A stretch of DNA of 64,000 bases from Aliivibrio sifiae (GCF_002954715.1 NZ_MSCP01000001.1:1520118-1584117); one strand, 5' to 3'. Counted from the stretch's first letter, positions 1 through 12,047 are shown. Notes: generated by a model not told the origin, from the sequence alone. A program made the numbers and translations.

Positions 1-502
1 ACGAGCTATAAATTGAATCACCTAAAATACCAGAACCTACACTTTTTAAAGCCACTCGAATTTGATGAGTTTTACCAGTATGAGGTTTACATAAAAATAG
101 GCGATTACCGTTATGTGCAGCCGTTGAAAAAAACTGAGTAATCGCAGGGTTTTCTTTACTGTTGATCAGCTTCCATGACGCTCGACGTGAACGTTCCATA
201 TCGCCAATAACCAGACCTTGTTTTTTCTTAGGCTTTTTATCCCCAATGGCTAGATAGTATTTCTCAACTAAACGCTTCGCGAACAATTGTGATAATTCAC
301 TGGCTGCTGATTGGTTGCGTCCAATAAGCAACAGCCCTGATGTCATCTTGTCTAAACGATGAATAAGATAAAGCTGTTTATCACCAGTGACTTTAGCTAA
401 CTCAATCAATAGTGATGTATCACCATCGTCTTTATGAACGCTTATATTTGGGTGCTTATTTATAACAAGAAAATCTGAATTTTGATAAAGGATATCGAAC
501 AT
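1..502 (-). CDS. RluA-family pseudouridine synthase (partial, C-terminus outside window)
   Basis: This enzyme should convert uridine to pseudouridine in rRNA or tRNA. The ATG at 502-500 opens a frame running off the left edge, giving about 167 residues. The catalytic-loop signature HRLDKMTSGLLL is present, with the conserved Asp after RL, and further on a GKTHQIRVAL segment typical of the RluA family. There is no N-terminal S4 domain: the protein begins almost directly with the catalytic fold (FDILYQNSDFLVINKHP), as in short RluA/TruC-like members. The exact RNA target cannot be told from sequence. It lies just downstream of the his operon in the same direction, separated by a terminator, so it is probably transcribed independently. 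Confidence 0.85.
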   Translation of the reverse strand, partial: MFDILYQNSDFLVINKHPNISVHKDDGDTSLLIELAKVTGDKQLYLIHRLDKMTSGLLLIGRNQSAASELSQLFAKRLVEKYYLAIGDKKPKKKQGLVIGDMERSRRASWKLINSKENPAITQFFSTAAHNGNRLFLCKPHTGKTHQIRVALKSVGSGILGDSIYSS

Positions 503-557
503 TGGCGCTCCTAAAATTGAGCGCAGAGTATAGCGAGGATGGTATCTCAATTCCAAT

Positions 558-584
558 AAAAACGCCGATCAGATGATCAGCGTT
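558..584 (-). terminator. Rho-independent terminator of the his operon
   Basis: An inverted repeat (AACGCTGAT / ATCGGCGTT on the minus strand) with a 6-base loop is followed on the minus strand by a short T-run. It lies about 30 bases after the hisIE stop codon and closes the operon. Confidence 0.75.
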
Positions 585-612
585 GATTTATTATTTTTGC
601 AATTGAAGAAAA

Positions 613-1229
613 TTATTTATGACGTTCTTTTAGTTTGTTAATCACATCATCAAACGACAAGCCTTGATCTTGAAGCAGAACAAATAAGTGATACATCAAA
701 TCTGCTGATTCACACACTAACTCTGCCTTGTCACCCGACGTCGCTGCAAGCGCGACTTCAACGCCTTCTTCACCAACTTTCTGCGAAATACGTTTGGTGC
801 CACGGGCATAGAGACTTGCTGTGTAAGATGAGTCAGGATCAGCATTCTTACGATCGGCAAGTAGCTGTTCCAACTGATGAAGCCACACCAATTGCGTTTC
901 TTCGGTTTTATCGCCATCCCAACAGGTGGTTGTTCCTGTGTGGCACGTTGGGCCTACTGGATTAACTTTAATAAGCAAAGTATCGTTATCGCAATCTAGA
1001 GAAATATTAACTAGATTCAAGCTATTGCCAGACTCTTCGCCTTTGGTCCATAAACGATTTTTAGTTCGAGAGAAAAACGTAACCTTCTTTGTTTCTAATG
1101 TTTTCGACAGTGCTTCTTGGTTCATGTAACCCATCATCAATACTTGGCTTGAACCAAAATCTTGAATAATAGCAGGCACTAACCCATCCACTTTTTCCCA
1201 ATCAATTCGTGTTGCTAATTCTTGTTGGC

Positions 1230-1233
<4 letters not shown>
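613..1233 (-). CDS. hisI: Bifunctional phosphoribosyl-AMP cyclohydrolase / phosphoribosyl-ATP pyrophosphatase
   Basis: This enzyme performs steps 2 and 3 of histidine biosynthesis: it hydrolyses PR-ATP to PR-AMP and opens the ring to give ProFAR. At 206 residues it is the normal size of the enterobacterial/Vibrio HisIE fusion. The N-terminal cyclohydrolase half carries the zinc-site region DCDND...[12 protein letters not shown]. The C-terminal half (about residue 115 on) is the MazG-like pyrophosphatase with [18 protein letters not shown]. Its start overlaps the hisF stop by four bases, which suggests translational coupling. It is the last gene of the operon. Confidence 0.97.
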
Positions 1234-2885
<1,652 letters not shown>

Positions 2886-3500
2886 TTACAACTCCAAAAA
2901 GTTCTGAATAAGCTTTGAACCCACTTTACTTGAACGCTCTGGGTGAAACTGAACACCGTAATAATTACCGACTTGTAATGCGGCGGTAAACGGTTGTCCA
3001 TAGTCACAAGAAGCAATGGTGTAATCACCCACTTGCATGCCAAAGCTATGTACAAAGTAAAAGTAACTGTTCTCAGGAATATCTTTAAACAGTGGGTTAC
3101 CTTCAACGGGTTTAATTGTATTCCACCCCATGTGAGGTAGTGGTAAGTCACCTGTTTGAAGCTTACGAACTTCACCATCACATAAGCCTAAGCAATCCAC
3201 AATTTGATCTGCCTTTTGACCTTTCTCTTCAGAGAGTTTACCAAGCAGTTGCATACCTAAACAGATACCCAATAGCGGCTTTTCAACTTGTTTAACCAAC
3301 TCAATGAGATCACGTTCAGCTAAGTTTTTCATCGCTTCGCTTGCTGTTCCTACTCCCGGTAAAAACAACTTATCCGCAGCTAAAACGACTTGTGGATCTC
3401 TGCTTATCGTAACGTCATAACCCAAACGCTCAATCGCAAATCTCACTGATGATACGTTAGAGCAGCCTGTATCAATAATAACGACATTTTGCTTTGTCAT
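2886..3500 (-). CDS. hisH: Imidazole glycerol phosphate synthase, glutamine amidotransferase subunit
   Basis: HisH is the class I glutaminase that feeds ammonia through the HisF barrel. The nucleophile elbow GICLGMQLL contains the catalytic Cys, and HPERSS near the C-terminus supplies the catalytic His and Glu. I prefer the ATG at 3500 over the upstream GTG at 3506 because the TAGGAG just before it makes a good ribosome binding site. It begins only nine bases after the hisB stop. Confidence 0.95.
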   Translation of the reverse strand: MTKQNVVIIDTGCSNVSSVRFAIERLGYDVTISRDPQVVLAADKLFLPGVGTASEAMKNLAERDLIELVKQVEKPLLGICLGMQLLGKLSEEKGQKADQIVDCLGLCDGEVRKLQTGDLPLPHMGWNTIKPVEGNPLFKDIPENSYFYFVHSFGMQVGDYTIASCDYGQPFTAALQVGNYYGVQFHPERSSKVGSKLIQNFLEL

Positions 3501-3508
3501 AGTCACTC

Positions 3509-4582
3509 CTACAATACGCCTTTTGAGCTTGGCAGTTCATTACCTTCCACTTTAATCGCTTGGCGTAATGTACGACCAAACGCTTTAAATAAGCTTTCAA
3601 TAATGTGGTGATCATTATGACCAGCAGAAGAAAGGTGTAACGTACAAGCAAGCGTATCTGTAAGCGAGCGGAAGAAGTGAACTACCATTTCTGTTGATAA
3701 ATCCCCAACTTGATCACGACTAAATTCCGCATCAAATTTCAAATATGGACGGCCAGATAAATCCAGCGCACACTGTGCTAAACACTCATCCATTGGTAAG
3801 CTAAAACCAAAACGACCAATACCACGTTTATCACCCAATGCTTCTTTTAACGCTTCACCAAGTGCTAGAGCCGTATCTTCAATGGTGTGGTGATCATCAA
3901 TGTGTAAGTCGCCCTCTACATTGATCTTCATTTGGAAACCGCCGTGCGTAGCGATTTGATCAAGCATGTGATCAAAGAAACCAAGGCCGGTTGAGATTGT
4001 ATTACCACCCTGCTCATCCAAATTAACAAACACTTTGATGTCCGTTTCTTTAGTTGTGCGGATAACTTCTGCAGTACGTGCGTTTACAGTCAGATCTTTT
4101 AAGATCGCCGGCCAGTTCATTGTCTCAGGGTGATATTGAATGCCACGGATTGCCATGTTCTCAGCTAATTGAAGATCCGTTTGGCGATCACCAATCACAA
4201 CCGAGTGTTGAAAATCGACTTTTCCGCCTTGAAGGTACTCTTTTACCATACCCAGTTTTGGTTTACGGCAAGAACAGTTATCTTCTTCAAAGTGTGGGCA
4301 GATCAGGACATCATCAAACTTAACGCCTTGAGATTCAAAGAACTCCATCATCATATTATGTGGCGCATCAAACTCATCTTGCGGGTAGCTATCTGTTCCT
4401 AAACCATCTTGATTGGTTACCATCACTAAACGATAACCAGCATCTTGAAGAGACAGCAAAGATGGAATAACCAGAGGTTCAAACTTTAACTTGTCTAAAC
4501 GGTCTACTTGAAAATCGACAGGTGGCTCAACAATTAAGGTGCCATCGCGGTCGATAAATAAAATCTTTTGTTGTTTGCTCAC
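3509..4582 (-). CDS. hisB: Bifunctional histidinol-phosphatase / imidazole glycerol phosphate dehydratase
   Basis: HisB performs steps 7 and 9 of the pathway. The N-terminal HAD phosphatase (about residues 1-165) shows the nucleophile motif FIDRDGTL and a zinc-binding loop [15 protein letters not shown]. The C-terminal dehydratase (about 170-357) has the paired metal-binding motifs [20 protein letters not shown] and HNDHHIIES. At 357 residues this is the full fused gammaproteobacterial form. A hairpin separates it from hisC upstream. Confidence 0.97.
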   Translation of the reverse strand: MSKQQKILFIDRDGTLIVEPPVDFQVDRLDKLKFEPLVIPSLLSLQDAGYRLVMVTNQDGLGTDSYPQDEFDAPHNMMMEFFESQGVKFDDVLICPHFEEDNCSCRKPKLGMVKEYLQGGKVDFQHSVVIGDRQTDLQLAENMAIRGIQYHPETMNWPAILKDLTVNARTAEVIRTTKETDIKVFVNLDEQGGNTISTGLGFFDHMLDQIATHGGFQMKINVEGDLHIDDHHTIEDTALALGEALKEALGDKRGIGRFGFSLPMDECLAQCALDLSGRPYLKFDAEFSRDQVGDLSTEMVVHFFRSLTDTLACTLHLSSAGHNDHHIIESLFKAFGRTLRQAIKVEGNELPSSKGVL

Positions 4583-4623
4583 AGGAACGTCCTTTTAATT
4601 TTTCTAATTTTATTCTTGATAAG

Positions 4624-4650
4624 CCCCAAGCCTTATTCCTAAGCTTGGGG
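4624..4650 (-). other. Intercistronic hairpin between hisC and hisB
   Basis: A perfect 8-bp stem (CCCCAAGC / GCTTGGGG) with an 11-base loop lies directly after the hisC stop. No T-run follows on the minus strand, so it is more likely an RNA-processing or stabilising hairpin, or a pause site, than a terminator. It sits where hisC and hisB are usually tightly packed. Confidence 0.55.
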
Positions 4651-4656
4651 ATAAGA

Positions 4657-5706
<1,050 letters not shown>

Positions 5707-7011
5707 CTATTGATTCGCTTCTAATTTAGCTAATTTTTCAATTCTGATTGTAACCGCTCGTTTGTGAGCATCAAGTCCTTCTGCGTCCGCCATTGTTACC
5801 ACTGTCGGGGCTAGGCCTTTTAAGCCATCTGCTGTTAATTCTTGCACTGTCATGCGTTTAGAAAAATCAGCCAAACCTAAACTTGAGTAGGTTTTTGTAT
5901 AACCATAGGTTGGTAATACGTGATTAGTTCCAGAAGCATAATCCCCTGCAGATTCAGGCGAGTAATTGCCTAAGAAAATAGAACCTGCATTATCCAGCAG
6001 TGGCAGCAATTCTCGTGGGTTTTTAGTTTGAACAATTAAGTGCTCAGGACCATAAAAATTTGAAATTGATACACACTGAGTAAGTGATTCAGCAATAATC
6101 AATAAACTAGATCCTAATGCTTTACGTGCAATATCAGAGCGAGATAACTCTTTTAATTGCTTTTCGATCGCATCAGCCACTTGATCTGCAATGATTGGAG
6201 ATGGCGTAACAAGAACCACTTGTGAATCTGGACCGTGCTCTGCTTGGCTTAAAAGATCCGCAGCAATAAAATCAGGATCTGCCGTTTCATCCGCAATAAC
6301 CAAAACCTCAGATGGACCTGCTGGCATATCAATGGCTGCGCCACGGAAATCATTAGATACCTGACGCTTAGCTTCAGTTACATATGCGTTACCTGGGCCA
6401 AAGATCTTATCAACTTTAGAAACCGATTTAGTACCGTAAGCCATAGCGGCAACGGCTTGAGCACCACCAATATTATATACCTCATCAATTTTACATAGTT
6501 TTGCAACGTATAAAATTTCATCGGCGATTGGTGGAGGAGAACACAACACCACTTTTTGACAACCGGCGATTTGAGCTGGAATACCTAACATTAATACCGT
6601 TGATGGTAATGGCGCACTGCCCCCTGGAATATACAGACCCACTTTATTAATCGGCATTGTGATTTGTTCACACACCACACCTGGCTGTGTTTCTACTTTA
6701 ATTGGTTGCGGTTTTTGAGCTTTGTGAAATTTAGAGATATTACTGTACGCTTGTTGTAGCGCCGCTTTCATCTCTTCAGATAAACGTTCACTTGCCGCAT
6801 CAATTTCTGATTTAGATACTCGAATCGACTCTGGTTTCACACCATCAAACTTTTCTGTTAACGCTAATACGCCAGCGTCACCGTCTTGTTTAACGGTATT
6901 AATCACGCTAGTTACCGCAGCAGTAATATTTGCGCCTTCGGTAATAGCAGGACGTTGTAAGACAGTATCTTGTTGTGAATCGCTAAGTGATTGCCAAACT
7001 AGGGTTTTCAT
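5707..7011 (-). CDS. hisD: Histidinol dehydrogenase
   Basis: HisD oxidises L-histidinol to histidine in two NAD-dependent steps and needs zinc. At 434 residues it has the standard length. The signature region [14 protein letters not shown] and [14 protein letters not shown] is intact. Zinc and substrate ligands occur in [12 protein letters not shown] and in the C-terminal HKRAVTIR. It starts five bases after hisG, as in other enteric-type his operons. Confidence 0.97.
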   Translation of the reverse strand: MKTLVWQSLSDSQQDTVLQRPAITEGANITAAVTSVINTVKQDGDAGVLALTEKFDGVKPESIRVSKSEIDAASERLSEEMKAALQQAYSNISKFHKAQKPQPIKVETQPGVVCEQITMPINKVGLYIPGGSAPLPSTVLMLGIPAQIAGCQKVVLCSPPPIADEILYVAKLCKIDEVYNIGGAQAVAAMAYGTKSVSKVDKIFGPGNAYVTEAKRQVSNDFRGAAIDMPAGPSEVLVIADETADPDFIAADLLSQAEHGPDSQVVLVTPSPIIADQVADAIEKQLKELSRSDIARKALGSSLLIIAESLTQCVSISNFYGPEHLIVQTKNPRELLPLLDNAGSIFLGNYSPESAGDYASGTNHVLPTYGYTKTYSSLGLADFSKRMTVQELTADGLKGLAPTVVTMADAEGLDAHKRAVTIRIEKLAKLEANQ

Positions 7012-7016
7012 AATGG

Positions 7017-7913
7017 TTACTCCATCATCTTCTCAATTGGCAATACAAGAATAGAGCTCGCACCCAATGCTTTTAGTTGCTCCATTGTTTCCCAGAATAG
7101 ATTTTCAGTACTGACTAGGTGAACCGCCACTTTTGCACCATCACTTGATAAAGGAAGTACTGTTGGATCTTCTGCACCTGGTAGTAGTGATTTAATTGCT
7201 TCTAATTTATCTGTAGGTGCGTGTAGCATAATGTATTTAGATTCTTTGGCCTGAATACACCCTTGCATGCGAGTCAGTAGTTTTTCGATTAATGCAGCTT
7301 TATCTGCATCGAACTCGCCTTCACGTTGAATTAGTGTCGCTTTTGAGCGGAAAATCACTTCAGCTTCTTTTAAGCCATTTGCTTCAAGCGTTGCGCCTGT
7401 TGAAACTAAATCAGCAATGGCATCAGAAAGGCCTGCACGCGGAGCAACTTCAACAGAACCATTTAAAATACAAGTTGAGAACGGAATACCTTGTTCATCC
7501 ATAAAGCTTTTAAGTAGTTGTGGGTAAGTCGTTGCGATACGTTTACCAGCAAGATCTTGTGGACCGTTGTAAGTTTCATCTTTATCGATAGCAATAGATA
7601 AACGGCAACCACCAAAATCTAAACGGCGCAGCGTAGTGAATGATGAAGGCTCACCCAACGCTTTACGCTCTAAACGCACTTCTTCTAATTCGTTTTCACC
7701 AATCACACCTAAATCAACAACACCATCCATGATTAGGCTTGGAATATCATCATCACGAACTAACAATAAATCAATGGGCATATTTTCAGAATGAACCACT
7801 AAGCGCTCGCCTGAGATATTAAATTTCATGCCACAGCGTTTGAATAGCTCTTGGCACTCTTTAGATAAACGGCCTTTCTTTTGAATCGCGATGCGTAGAC
7901 GTTGTGCTGACAT
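7017..7913 (-). CDS. hisG: ATP phosphoribosyltransferase
   Basis: HisG commits PRPP and ATP to histidine biosynthesis and is feedback-inhibited by histidine. At 298 residues it is the long form with a C-terminal regulatory ACT-like domain (about 225-298, including [15 protein letters not shown]), so no HisZ partner is needed. The catalytic domain opens with [12 protein letters not shown] and carries the PRPP-loop region [18 protein letters not shown]. It is the first structural gene after the leader and attenuator. Confidence 0.97.
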   Translation of the reverse strand: MSAQRLRIAIQKKGRLSKECQELFKRCGMKFNISGERLVVHSENMPIDLLLVRDDDIPSLIMDGVVDLGVIGENELEEVRLERKALGEPSSFTTLRRLDFGGCRLSIAIDKDETYNGPQDLAGKRIATTYPQLLKSFMDEQGIPFSTCILNGSVEVAPRAGLSDAIADLVSTGATLEANGLKEAEVIFRSKATLIQREGEFDADKAALIEKLLTRMQGCIQAKESKYIMLHAPTDKLEAIKSLLPGAEDPTVLPLSSDGAKVAVHLVSTENLFWETMEQLKALGASSILVLPIEKMME

Positions 7914-7984
7914 AATTTCTTCCTTGTAAAAATGTAATTCTAAATTTGTGGTAGTTATCTGTTACTTAATTTTGGTCATAAAAC

Positions 7985-8019
7985 GAAAAAACCCTCAGAA
8001 ATTTTACCTTCCGAGGGTT
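7985..8019 (-). terminator. his operon attenuator terminator
   Basis: The stem AACCCTC/GAGGGTT closes a long loop and is followed on the minus strand by TTTTTT. It lies between the leader peptide and hisG. GGAAGG/CCTTCC segments upstream (around 8035-8060) can pair alternatively, as expected for an antiterminator. Confidence 0.85.
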
Positions 8020-8083
8020 TGAAATTGTATTCATCGGAAGGAAATTCTAATTGCCTTCCGGATATGCATATCCTCCCGAAAGA

Positions 8084-8131
8084 CTACTCAGGATGATGGT
8101 GATGATGAATGTTCAGACCTTGAATACGCAT
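8084..8131 (-). CDS. hisL: his operon leader peptide
   Basis: This 15-codon reading frame encodes MRIQGLNIHHHHHPE, with five consecutive histidine codons before the stop at 8084. It lies about 170 bases upstream of hisG and just ahead of the attenuator hairpins. When charged tRNA-His is scarce the ribosome stalls in the His run and lets the antiterminator form, so transcription continues into the operon. It is too short for most gene finders but the arrangement is unmistakable. Confidence 0.93.
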   Translation of the reverse strand: MRIQGLNIHHHHHPE

Positions 8132-8297
8132 AATTATAAACCTTTAGTAACAAATTGATTTTGTTTTTAACCTTGTAAACACATTATCAAACTGTGGTTT
8201 TATTTCAACAAAAAAGATCATTTTTTTAAAAGAAAATTTTTGGATCATTAAAGGGCTAAGAACTAATTCTAATAACTATCTTTATTCAAACGAAAAA

Positions 8298-8320
8298 AAG
8301 CCAGTCATAATGACTGGCTT
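8298..8320 (-). terminator. Terminator downstream of the first porin gene
   Basis: The inverted repeat AAGCCAGTCAT/ATGACTGGCTT has a one-base loop and is followed on the minus strand by a T-run. It lies 30 bases after the porin stop codon and isolates the porin from the his leader. Confidence 0.9.
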
Positions 8321-8349
8321 AATAATTTGGTTTACTTTAAATCAAGAGA

Positions 8350-9348
8350 TTAGAAGTAGTAGTAACCAGCTGCGAATACGAAGGTTTCTTCATCTTTATC
8401 GCCAGCGTCAAGTTGTTGCTTAATATCGATACCCATATCCATGTTTTTAGCTAGTGTGTACATAGCTGCGACGTTCATGAAAGAGTAATCTGTATCAGTT
8501 TTACCGATCTCTTCTGTATTACCAGCGTAACCAGCAGCAAGAGTTAGGTCTTCAGAGACTGTGTAACCTGCAGATACGTAGTATCCAGTATTTGTCTTAT
8601 CTAGTACTTTAGTATCTGTTTCTTCGATCCAGAAGTTAGCACCTAATTTAACAGCACCTAGCTTAACATTACCAGTTACTGTGTATACATCGTAATCAGA
8701 ATCACGAGTTTCATATCCAGCGTATACATTGAACGCTTCTTGTTCGATACCAACGTAACCATTCACGCCTTTTTCAGCAGCTACATGAACATCATCAGTT
8801 TCGAAGTAAGAAACACCGTAAGCGAAACCATTTGTTGCACCTTGGAATTTAACTACGTTAAATGCATCAGATGCATCACCAGCAGAAGCACCAAACTCGT
8901 ATGTAAAGTCGCCAGCACCGTCAATAGCATCTAAAGCAGTGTCGTTTTCCCAACCGTAAGAAGCGATACCGTAGCCAGTATCAAAACCTAACCAAGCTTT
9001 ATCTACATCAGTAGCAGGGCTTGAGTTTTTCTCTGTAGAAGATGCATGTTTAGTTTCACTGTCTGTTGTGTAGTTCAACATAAAGTCAGTTTCAAAGTAA
9101 CCAACGATACGATTGTTACGGTAGTTAACTGCTAGAGTTAGGCCAGTAGCCCAATCATCATAAAATGCTTTAGAACCAGTGTCGTAGTAACCACCAACAC
9201 CAACAGAACCAGATACTGAGAATTGGTCTTTATGCATTGAATCAAATGCAAACATATCTTCGTTTTTGCTGTTTTGGCTGCTTGTATCAACAGCAAACGC
9301 TGATGCCGAGATACTTGCGATTGCAAGCGCTAAAAGAGTCTTTTTCAT
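8350..9348 (-). CDS. Outer-membrane porin (OmpU-like)
   Basis: This is a general-diffusion porin-type beta-barrel in the outer membrane. The 332-residue precursor has a clear signal peptide (MKKTLLALAIASISASAFA, cleavage before VDTSS). The mature part shows alternating aromatic/hydrophobic strands and ends in AAGYYYF with the C-terminal Phe recognised by the BAM complex. It is a paralogue of the porin at 10560-11519: both share signal-peptide style, promoter and leader RNA. Substrate preference cannot be deduced. Confidence 0.88.
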   Translation of the reverse strand: MKKTLLALAIASISASAFAVDTSSQNSKNEDMFAFDSMHKDQFSVSGSVGVGGYYDTGSKAFYDDWATGLTLAVNYRNNRIVGYFETDFMLNYTTDSETKHASSTEKNSSPATDVDKAWLGFDTGYGIASYGWENDTALDAIDGAGDFTYEFGASAGDASDAFNVVKFQGATNGFAYGVSYFETDDVHVAAEKGVNGYVGIEQEAFNVYAGYETRDSDYDVYTVTGNVKLGAVKLGANFWIEETDTKVLDKTNTGYYVSAGYTVSEDLTLAAGYAGNTEEIGKTDTDYSFMNVAAMYTLAKNMDMGIDIKQQLDAGDKDEETFVFAAGYYYF

Positions 9349-9380
9349 AATAAGTCCACTGCCTTTTCTTAGAAAGATTT

Positions 9381-9401
9381 GGAAATCCGTTTTCCGGTTC
9401 C
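9381..9401 (-). promoter_or_regulatory. 5'-leader hairpin of porin mRNA, copy 1
   Basis: Within the untranslated leader an inverted repeat (GGAA..CCG / CGG..TTCC with a T-rich loop) lies about 35-50 bases before the start codon. The whole roughly 55-base leader next to the ATG is almost identical to that of the second porin, although the rest of the upstream DNA differs. This suggests a shared mRNA-stability element or a small-RNA target. Confidence 0.6.
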
Positions 9402-9467
9402 CTTTATTTTAGAGCGCTACAGACGCATCTAATGTGCGGCTTGTTAGCGTCTCTGTTTCTGGACGCT

Positions 9468-9496
9468 ACTTTGCTAAATATTTCTCATCGTGTCAA
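9468..9496 (-). promoter_or_regulatory. Promoter of porin gene 1
   Basis: A consensus -35 TTGACA (minus strand, 9496-9491) is followed after 17 bases by CAAAGT at the -10 position. The same pair with the same spacing occurs upstream of the second porin (11650-11678), which supports the assignment. Confidence 0.65.
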
Positions 9497-9759
9497 CGCG
9501 CAAAGTCAAGGAAAGTAAAAATTAATAAAGATATCAAATACAGCGGCTTAGAGGTGAACATTTATAGTTGTGACACAGATCAAACCTAAAAATATAAATT
9601 TAGATAAATACACACAACGGAGAAAATCAAGAGACACGCGTTAAGTATCGAATAATAATGAAGTAAATATGTGAATAGTTCTAAATGAGCACATATTGAG
9701 CAGTGGGTTTGATTAATATTTATAAATAGAAATTGAGATAAAATATGACCTAAAAATAA
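9497..9759. other. AT-rich intergenic stretch, no gene seen
   Basis: Between the porin promoter and the DUF2057 terminator I find no convincing reading frame, RNA gene or repeat. Together with the flanking signals the non-coding gap between the two genes is about 480 bases. Confidence 0.5.
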
Positions 9760-9801
9760 TTGTCATTCTGTGTGAATATTTTCCAGATTTCAGAATGACA
9801 A
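9760..9801 (-). terminator. Probable terminator of the DUF2057 gene
   Basis: An 11-bp inverted repeat TTGTCATTCTG/CAGAATGACAA with a roughly 20-base loop is followed on the minus strand by TTATTTTT. It lies just after the stop codon of the DUF2057 gene. The long loop makes it weaker than the others in the window. Confidence 0.55.
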
Positions 9802-9828
9802 TACAGTTTTCATAAGAAAGGCTAAAAA

Positions 9829-10446
9829 TTAATTGTGATCTATGATCCATTTTTGGAAGGCTTTACGTTCTTCCTTAGAGGATTTGGTATACCAAGCTTG
9901 AAGCTGTTCAAGGTTTGAAACCCTATTATCTACTGATTTTTTATTGCTTTCTACAATTTGCGCACTTGCTATTAGTGTTGATGTAGAGCCCAAAATCACT
10001 CCATTTTCTTGATTATGCTTCGCCACTAACTCCTCAATATCTCGATAGGGAAGAAAGCCACCTCGAGATTTTAATATTTCTTGTGAATAAGTAACCTCTT
10101 TCTCGTCTGATTTAATTACCCACATCGGTGATTGTTTAAAAGTATTATTAGCGTGTTCATAGCTATAGATTTTTGGTGCAATAAGTGTAGCTTGCTTTTC
10201 TGGTGCTTCAAAAGATAGGATAAACGGTTTTGATTCAAAGACTTTTTTACCGCCTCCTTTACCTACCGAATTGCTGTACCTCACTACAACCTGATTCAAT
10301 CCACTTTGAAGATCTACTGGCTCTCTATCTTCTACAACTTCAACCCCATTGACGACCAAAATTTCAATTCCCTTTTGAGGAATTAATTCTTCAGCACTCA
10401 GTATTGAAGTAAAAAACAATCCTATTAATACAATCAATCTTTTCAT
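9829..10446 (-). CDS. DUF2057 (UPF0319) family secreted protein
   Basis: The 205-residue protein starts with a signal peptide (MKRLIVLIGLFFTSILSAEE) and the conserved N-terminal pattern IEILVVNG...L.SGLNQVVVRYS, typical of the YccT/UPF0319 family. These proteins are exported, probably periplasmic, and of uncertain function. YccT has been linked to curli regulation in enterics, but that role should not be transferred here. It sits alone between the two porins in the same orientation. Confidence 0.75.
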   Translation of the reverse strand: MKRLIVLIGLFFTSILSAEELIPQKGIEILVVNGVEVVEDREPVDLQSGLNQVVVRYSNSVGKGGGKKVFESKPFILSFEAPEKQATLIAPKIYSYEHANNTFKQSPMWVIKSDEKEVTYSQEILKSRGGFLPYRDIEELVAKHNQENGVILGSTSTLIASAQIVESNKKSVDNRVSNLEQLQAWYTKSSKEERKAFQKWIIDHN

Positions 10447-10504
10447 TTTGATATCACCTTCAATTAATTTTAAATAATTACTTTCGATTTTAACTATTTA
10501 ATCT

Positions 10505-10537
10505 AAAAAAAAGCCACCCAATGGGTGGCTTTTTTTA
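10505..10537. terminator. Bidirectional terminator downstream of porin gene 2
   Basis: The stem AAGCCACCC/GGGTGGCTT is flanked by an A-run on one side and a T-run on the other, so it can act in both directions. It terminates the porin at 10560-11519 on the minus strand. Confidence 0.9.
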
Positions 10538-10559
10538 TAAAAACATAAGCGAATTCAAA

Positions 10560-11519
10560 TTAGAAAGAAGCTTTCACACCAACAGCTAAACCAATCTCGC
10601 TATCTTTAACATCATTGCCACCAACTTCAGCATAAGCAGTTGTATTTGGAGCTAAAGCATAACCACCGTTTACATACCAAGTTTGAACATCATCAGAGCC
10701 CTTAGTATCATCAGATGAAAAGCTATAACCAGCAGCAAACAACCAATCAGCCATAGTATAATCAGCAGCTAGAGCAATTGTATTTGTTTTCATATCTTCA
10801 AGAACTTTACGCTCTTTATCAAGAGAATAAAAACCAGCAGATAGATTAATATCTTCAATACCTGCAAAACGAGCTTCCAATGCTGTAAGCATTTCAGTAG
10901 AACCACTATCTAAATCAGAATTACCAACAAAAGCAGTAAAATCAAAATCAGCTACACGGTAACCTAATTTAAGATCTGCATGCTGTCCATCATCAGCAAT
11001 ACTTTCTGAGCCGTTTTTATCTTGAACAAACGCAGCAGTCATGTAAAAGCTTTCAGTATCTAGGTCATAACGTAACATTTCATCGCCACAGTACGCTTCA
11101 TCACCAGAGAAAAATGTTTTGATACCAAACTGGTAATCTGAACCAATACCTGCATCATCAAGTGCAGAACAAGTACGACCTACCTTAACAGAACCGTAAG
11201 ATTGAGAATAAAGAGCAACATAAGTATCACCAACCTCTGCTGATGTAGACTTCCCCTTAGTTACATCACCGCTCGCGCCGTCAAATTCCCAGTAGCCACC
11301 GAATGAAACTTCGTCGTTGATAGCGTAACGAACATCAAAGCCAAAATCAGCATCTTGGATTTCTTGTTGGTAAGAACTACTGTCTAAAGCGTTTTTGTAA
11401 ACTACTTCGATGTCACCGTGTAGACCAACAGTTACACCGTCTTGATTGTAAACTTCAAATGCTTGCGCTGAACCAGCTGATGCTGCTAAAACTGATAATG
11501 CTACTAGAGTCTTTTTCAT
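10560..11519 (-). CDS. Outer-membrane porin (OmpU-like), second copy
   Basis: This is a 319-residue outer-membrane beta-barrel porin. It has a signal peptide (MKKTLVALSVLAASAGSAQA, cleavage before FEVYNQDG), the porin N-terminal signature VYNQDGVTVGLHGDIEV, the segment YGSVKVGRTCSALDDAG typical of Gram-negative porin family 4, and a terminal GVKASF with C-terminal Phe. Two Cys residues (in RTCSALDD and DEAYCGDE) may form a disulphide in loop 3. It is clearly closer to OmpU/OmpC-type porins than the copy at 8350. The promoter and leader are shared with that copy, so both are probably co-regulated. Confidence 0.9.
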   Translation of the reverse strand: MKKTLVALSVLAASAGSAQAFEVYNQDGVTVGLHGDIEVVYKNALDSSSYQQEIQDADFGFDVRYAINDEVSFGGYWEFDGASGDVTKGKSTSAEVGDTYVALYSQSYGSVKVGRTCSALDDAGIGSDYQFGIKTFFSGDEAYCGDEMLRYDLDTESFYMTAAFVQDKNGSESIADDGQHADLKLGYRVADFDFTAFVGNSDLDSGSTEMLTALEARFAGIEDINLSAGFYSLDKERKVLEDMKTNTIALAADYTMADWLFAAGYSFSSDDTKGSDDVQTWYVNGGYALAPNTTAYAEVGGNDVKDSEIGLAVGVKASF

Positions 11520-11549
11520 AATAATCCACTGCCTTTTCTTAGAAAGATT

Positions 11550-11570
11550 GGAAATCCGTTTTCCGGTTCC
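11550..11570 (-). promoter_or_regulatory. 5'-leader hairpin of porin mRNA, copy 2
   Basis: This is the same inverted repeat as at 9381-9401, in the same position relative to the start codon and embedded in a nearly identical leader. The two copies differ by a single-base indel just before the hairpin. Confidence 0.6.
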
Positions 11571-11649
11571 CTGTTTTTATGTAATTTTATTCTGCATCGA
11601 CCAACACATCTAACCGTGTGATTAATCAGTACTTCTGAATTCGAGAGCT

Positions 11650-11678
11650 ACTTTGCAAAATCTTTCCCCTCATGTCAA
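11650..11678 (-). promoter_or_regulatory. Promoter of porin gene 2
   Basis: TTGACA (minus strand, 11678-11673), a 17-base spacer and CAAAGT form the same promoter as that of porin 1. The surrounding GCAAAGTAGC is also conserved. Confidence 0.65.
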
Positions 11679-12010
11679 CGGCACTAGTAAAAAGTTACAA
11701 AAAAACATAAAACCTTAAATAACAAAGACTTATTAAAATATAACACCTTTAATTAACTAGAAGTCATATAAGTAACCCATAAAACATAAATATTTATTTC
11801 CACCTTCAAAAGAATATAACTTCAAAGAAGAAACATAAAAAACATTAGGAAAGAATAAAATCTCACAAAAATGAAATTTAAAGGCATTTAACTCGTTCTA
11901 AAATTTAACATTTAGACCTTTTTACCGCTTACATCTTACTTTCGTGACGAAAGTCTCTAATTTATTACATAAGAATCTATTTTTTGCAGGAGATCACATT
12001 TAAGCAGGCA
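11679..12010. other. AT-rich intergenic region between porin 2 and dinG
   Basis: This stretch holds no gene. The only structure I see is a 7-bp inverted repeat ACTTTCG/CGAAAGT around 11939-11955, upstream of dinG. It does not match a LexA box, and no SOS operator is evident. Confidence 0.5.
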
Positions 12011-12019
12011 TGTTACAAT
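12011..12019 (+). promoter_or_regulatory. Extended -10 promoter of dinG
   Basis: TGTTACAAT is an extended -10 element about 30 bases ahead of the preferred dinG start. Its position argues against the in-frame ATG at 12018 being the true start, because that ATG overlaps the -10 hexamer. Confidence 0.5.
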
Positions 12020-12047
12020 GCTTTTTTTTATTCAATTGAGTCGATTC

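Noticed and set aside
11939-11955. LexA/SOS box upstream of dinG
   Set aside because: The palindrome ACTTTCG/CGAAAGT lacks the CTG...CAG arms of a LexA box.
12018-12047. Upstream ATG start for dinG at 12018
   Set aside because: It overlaps an extended -10 promoter, and homologues start with the MLNKAVTD-type sequence encoded from 12048.
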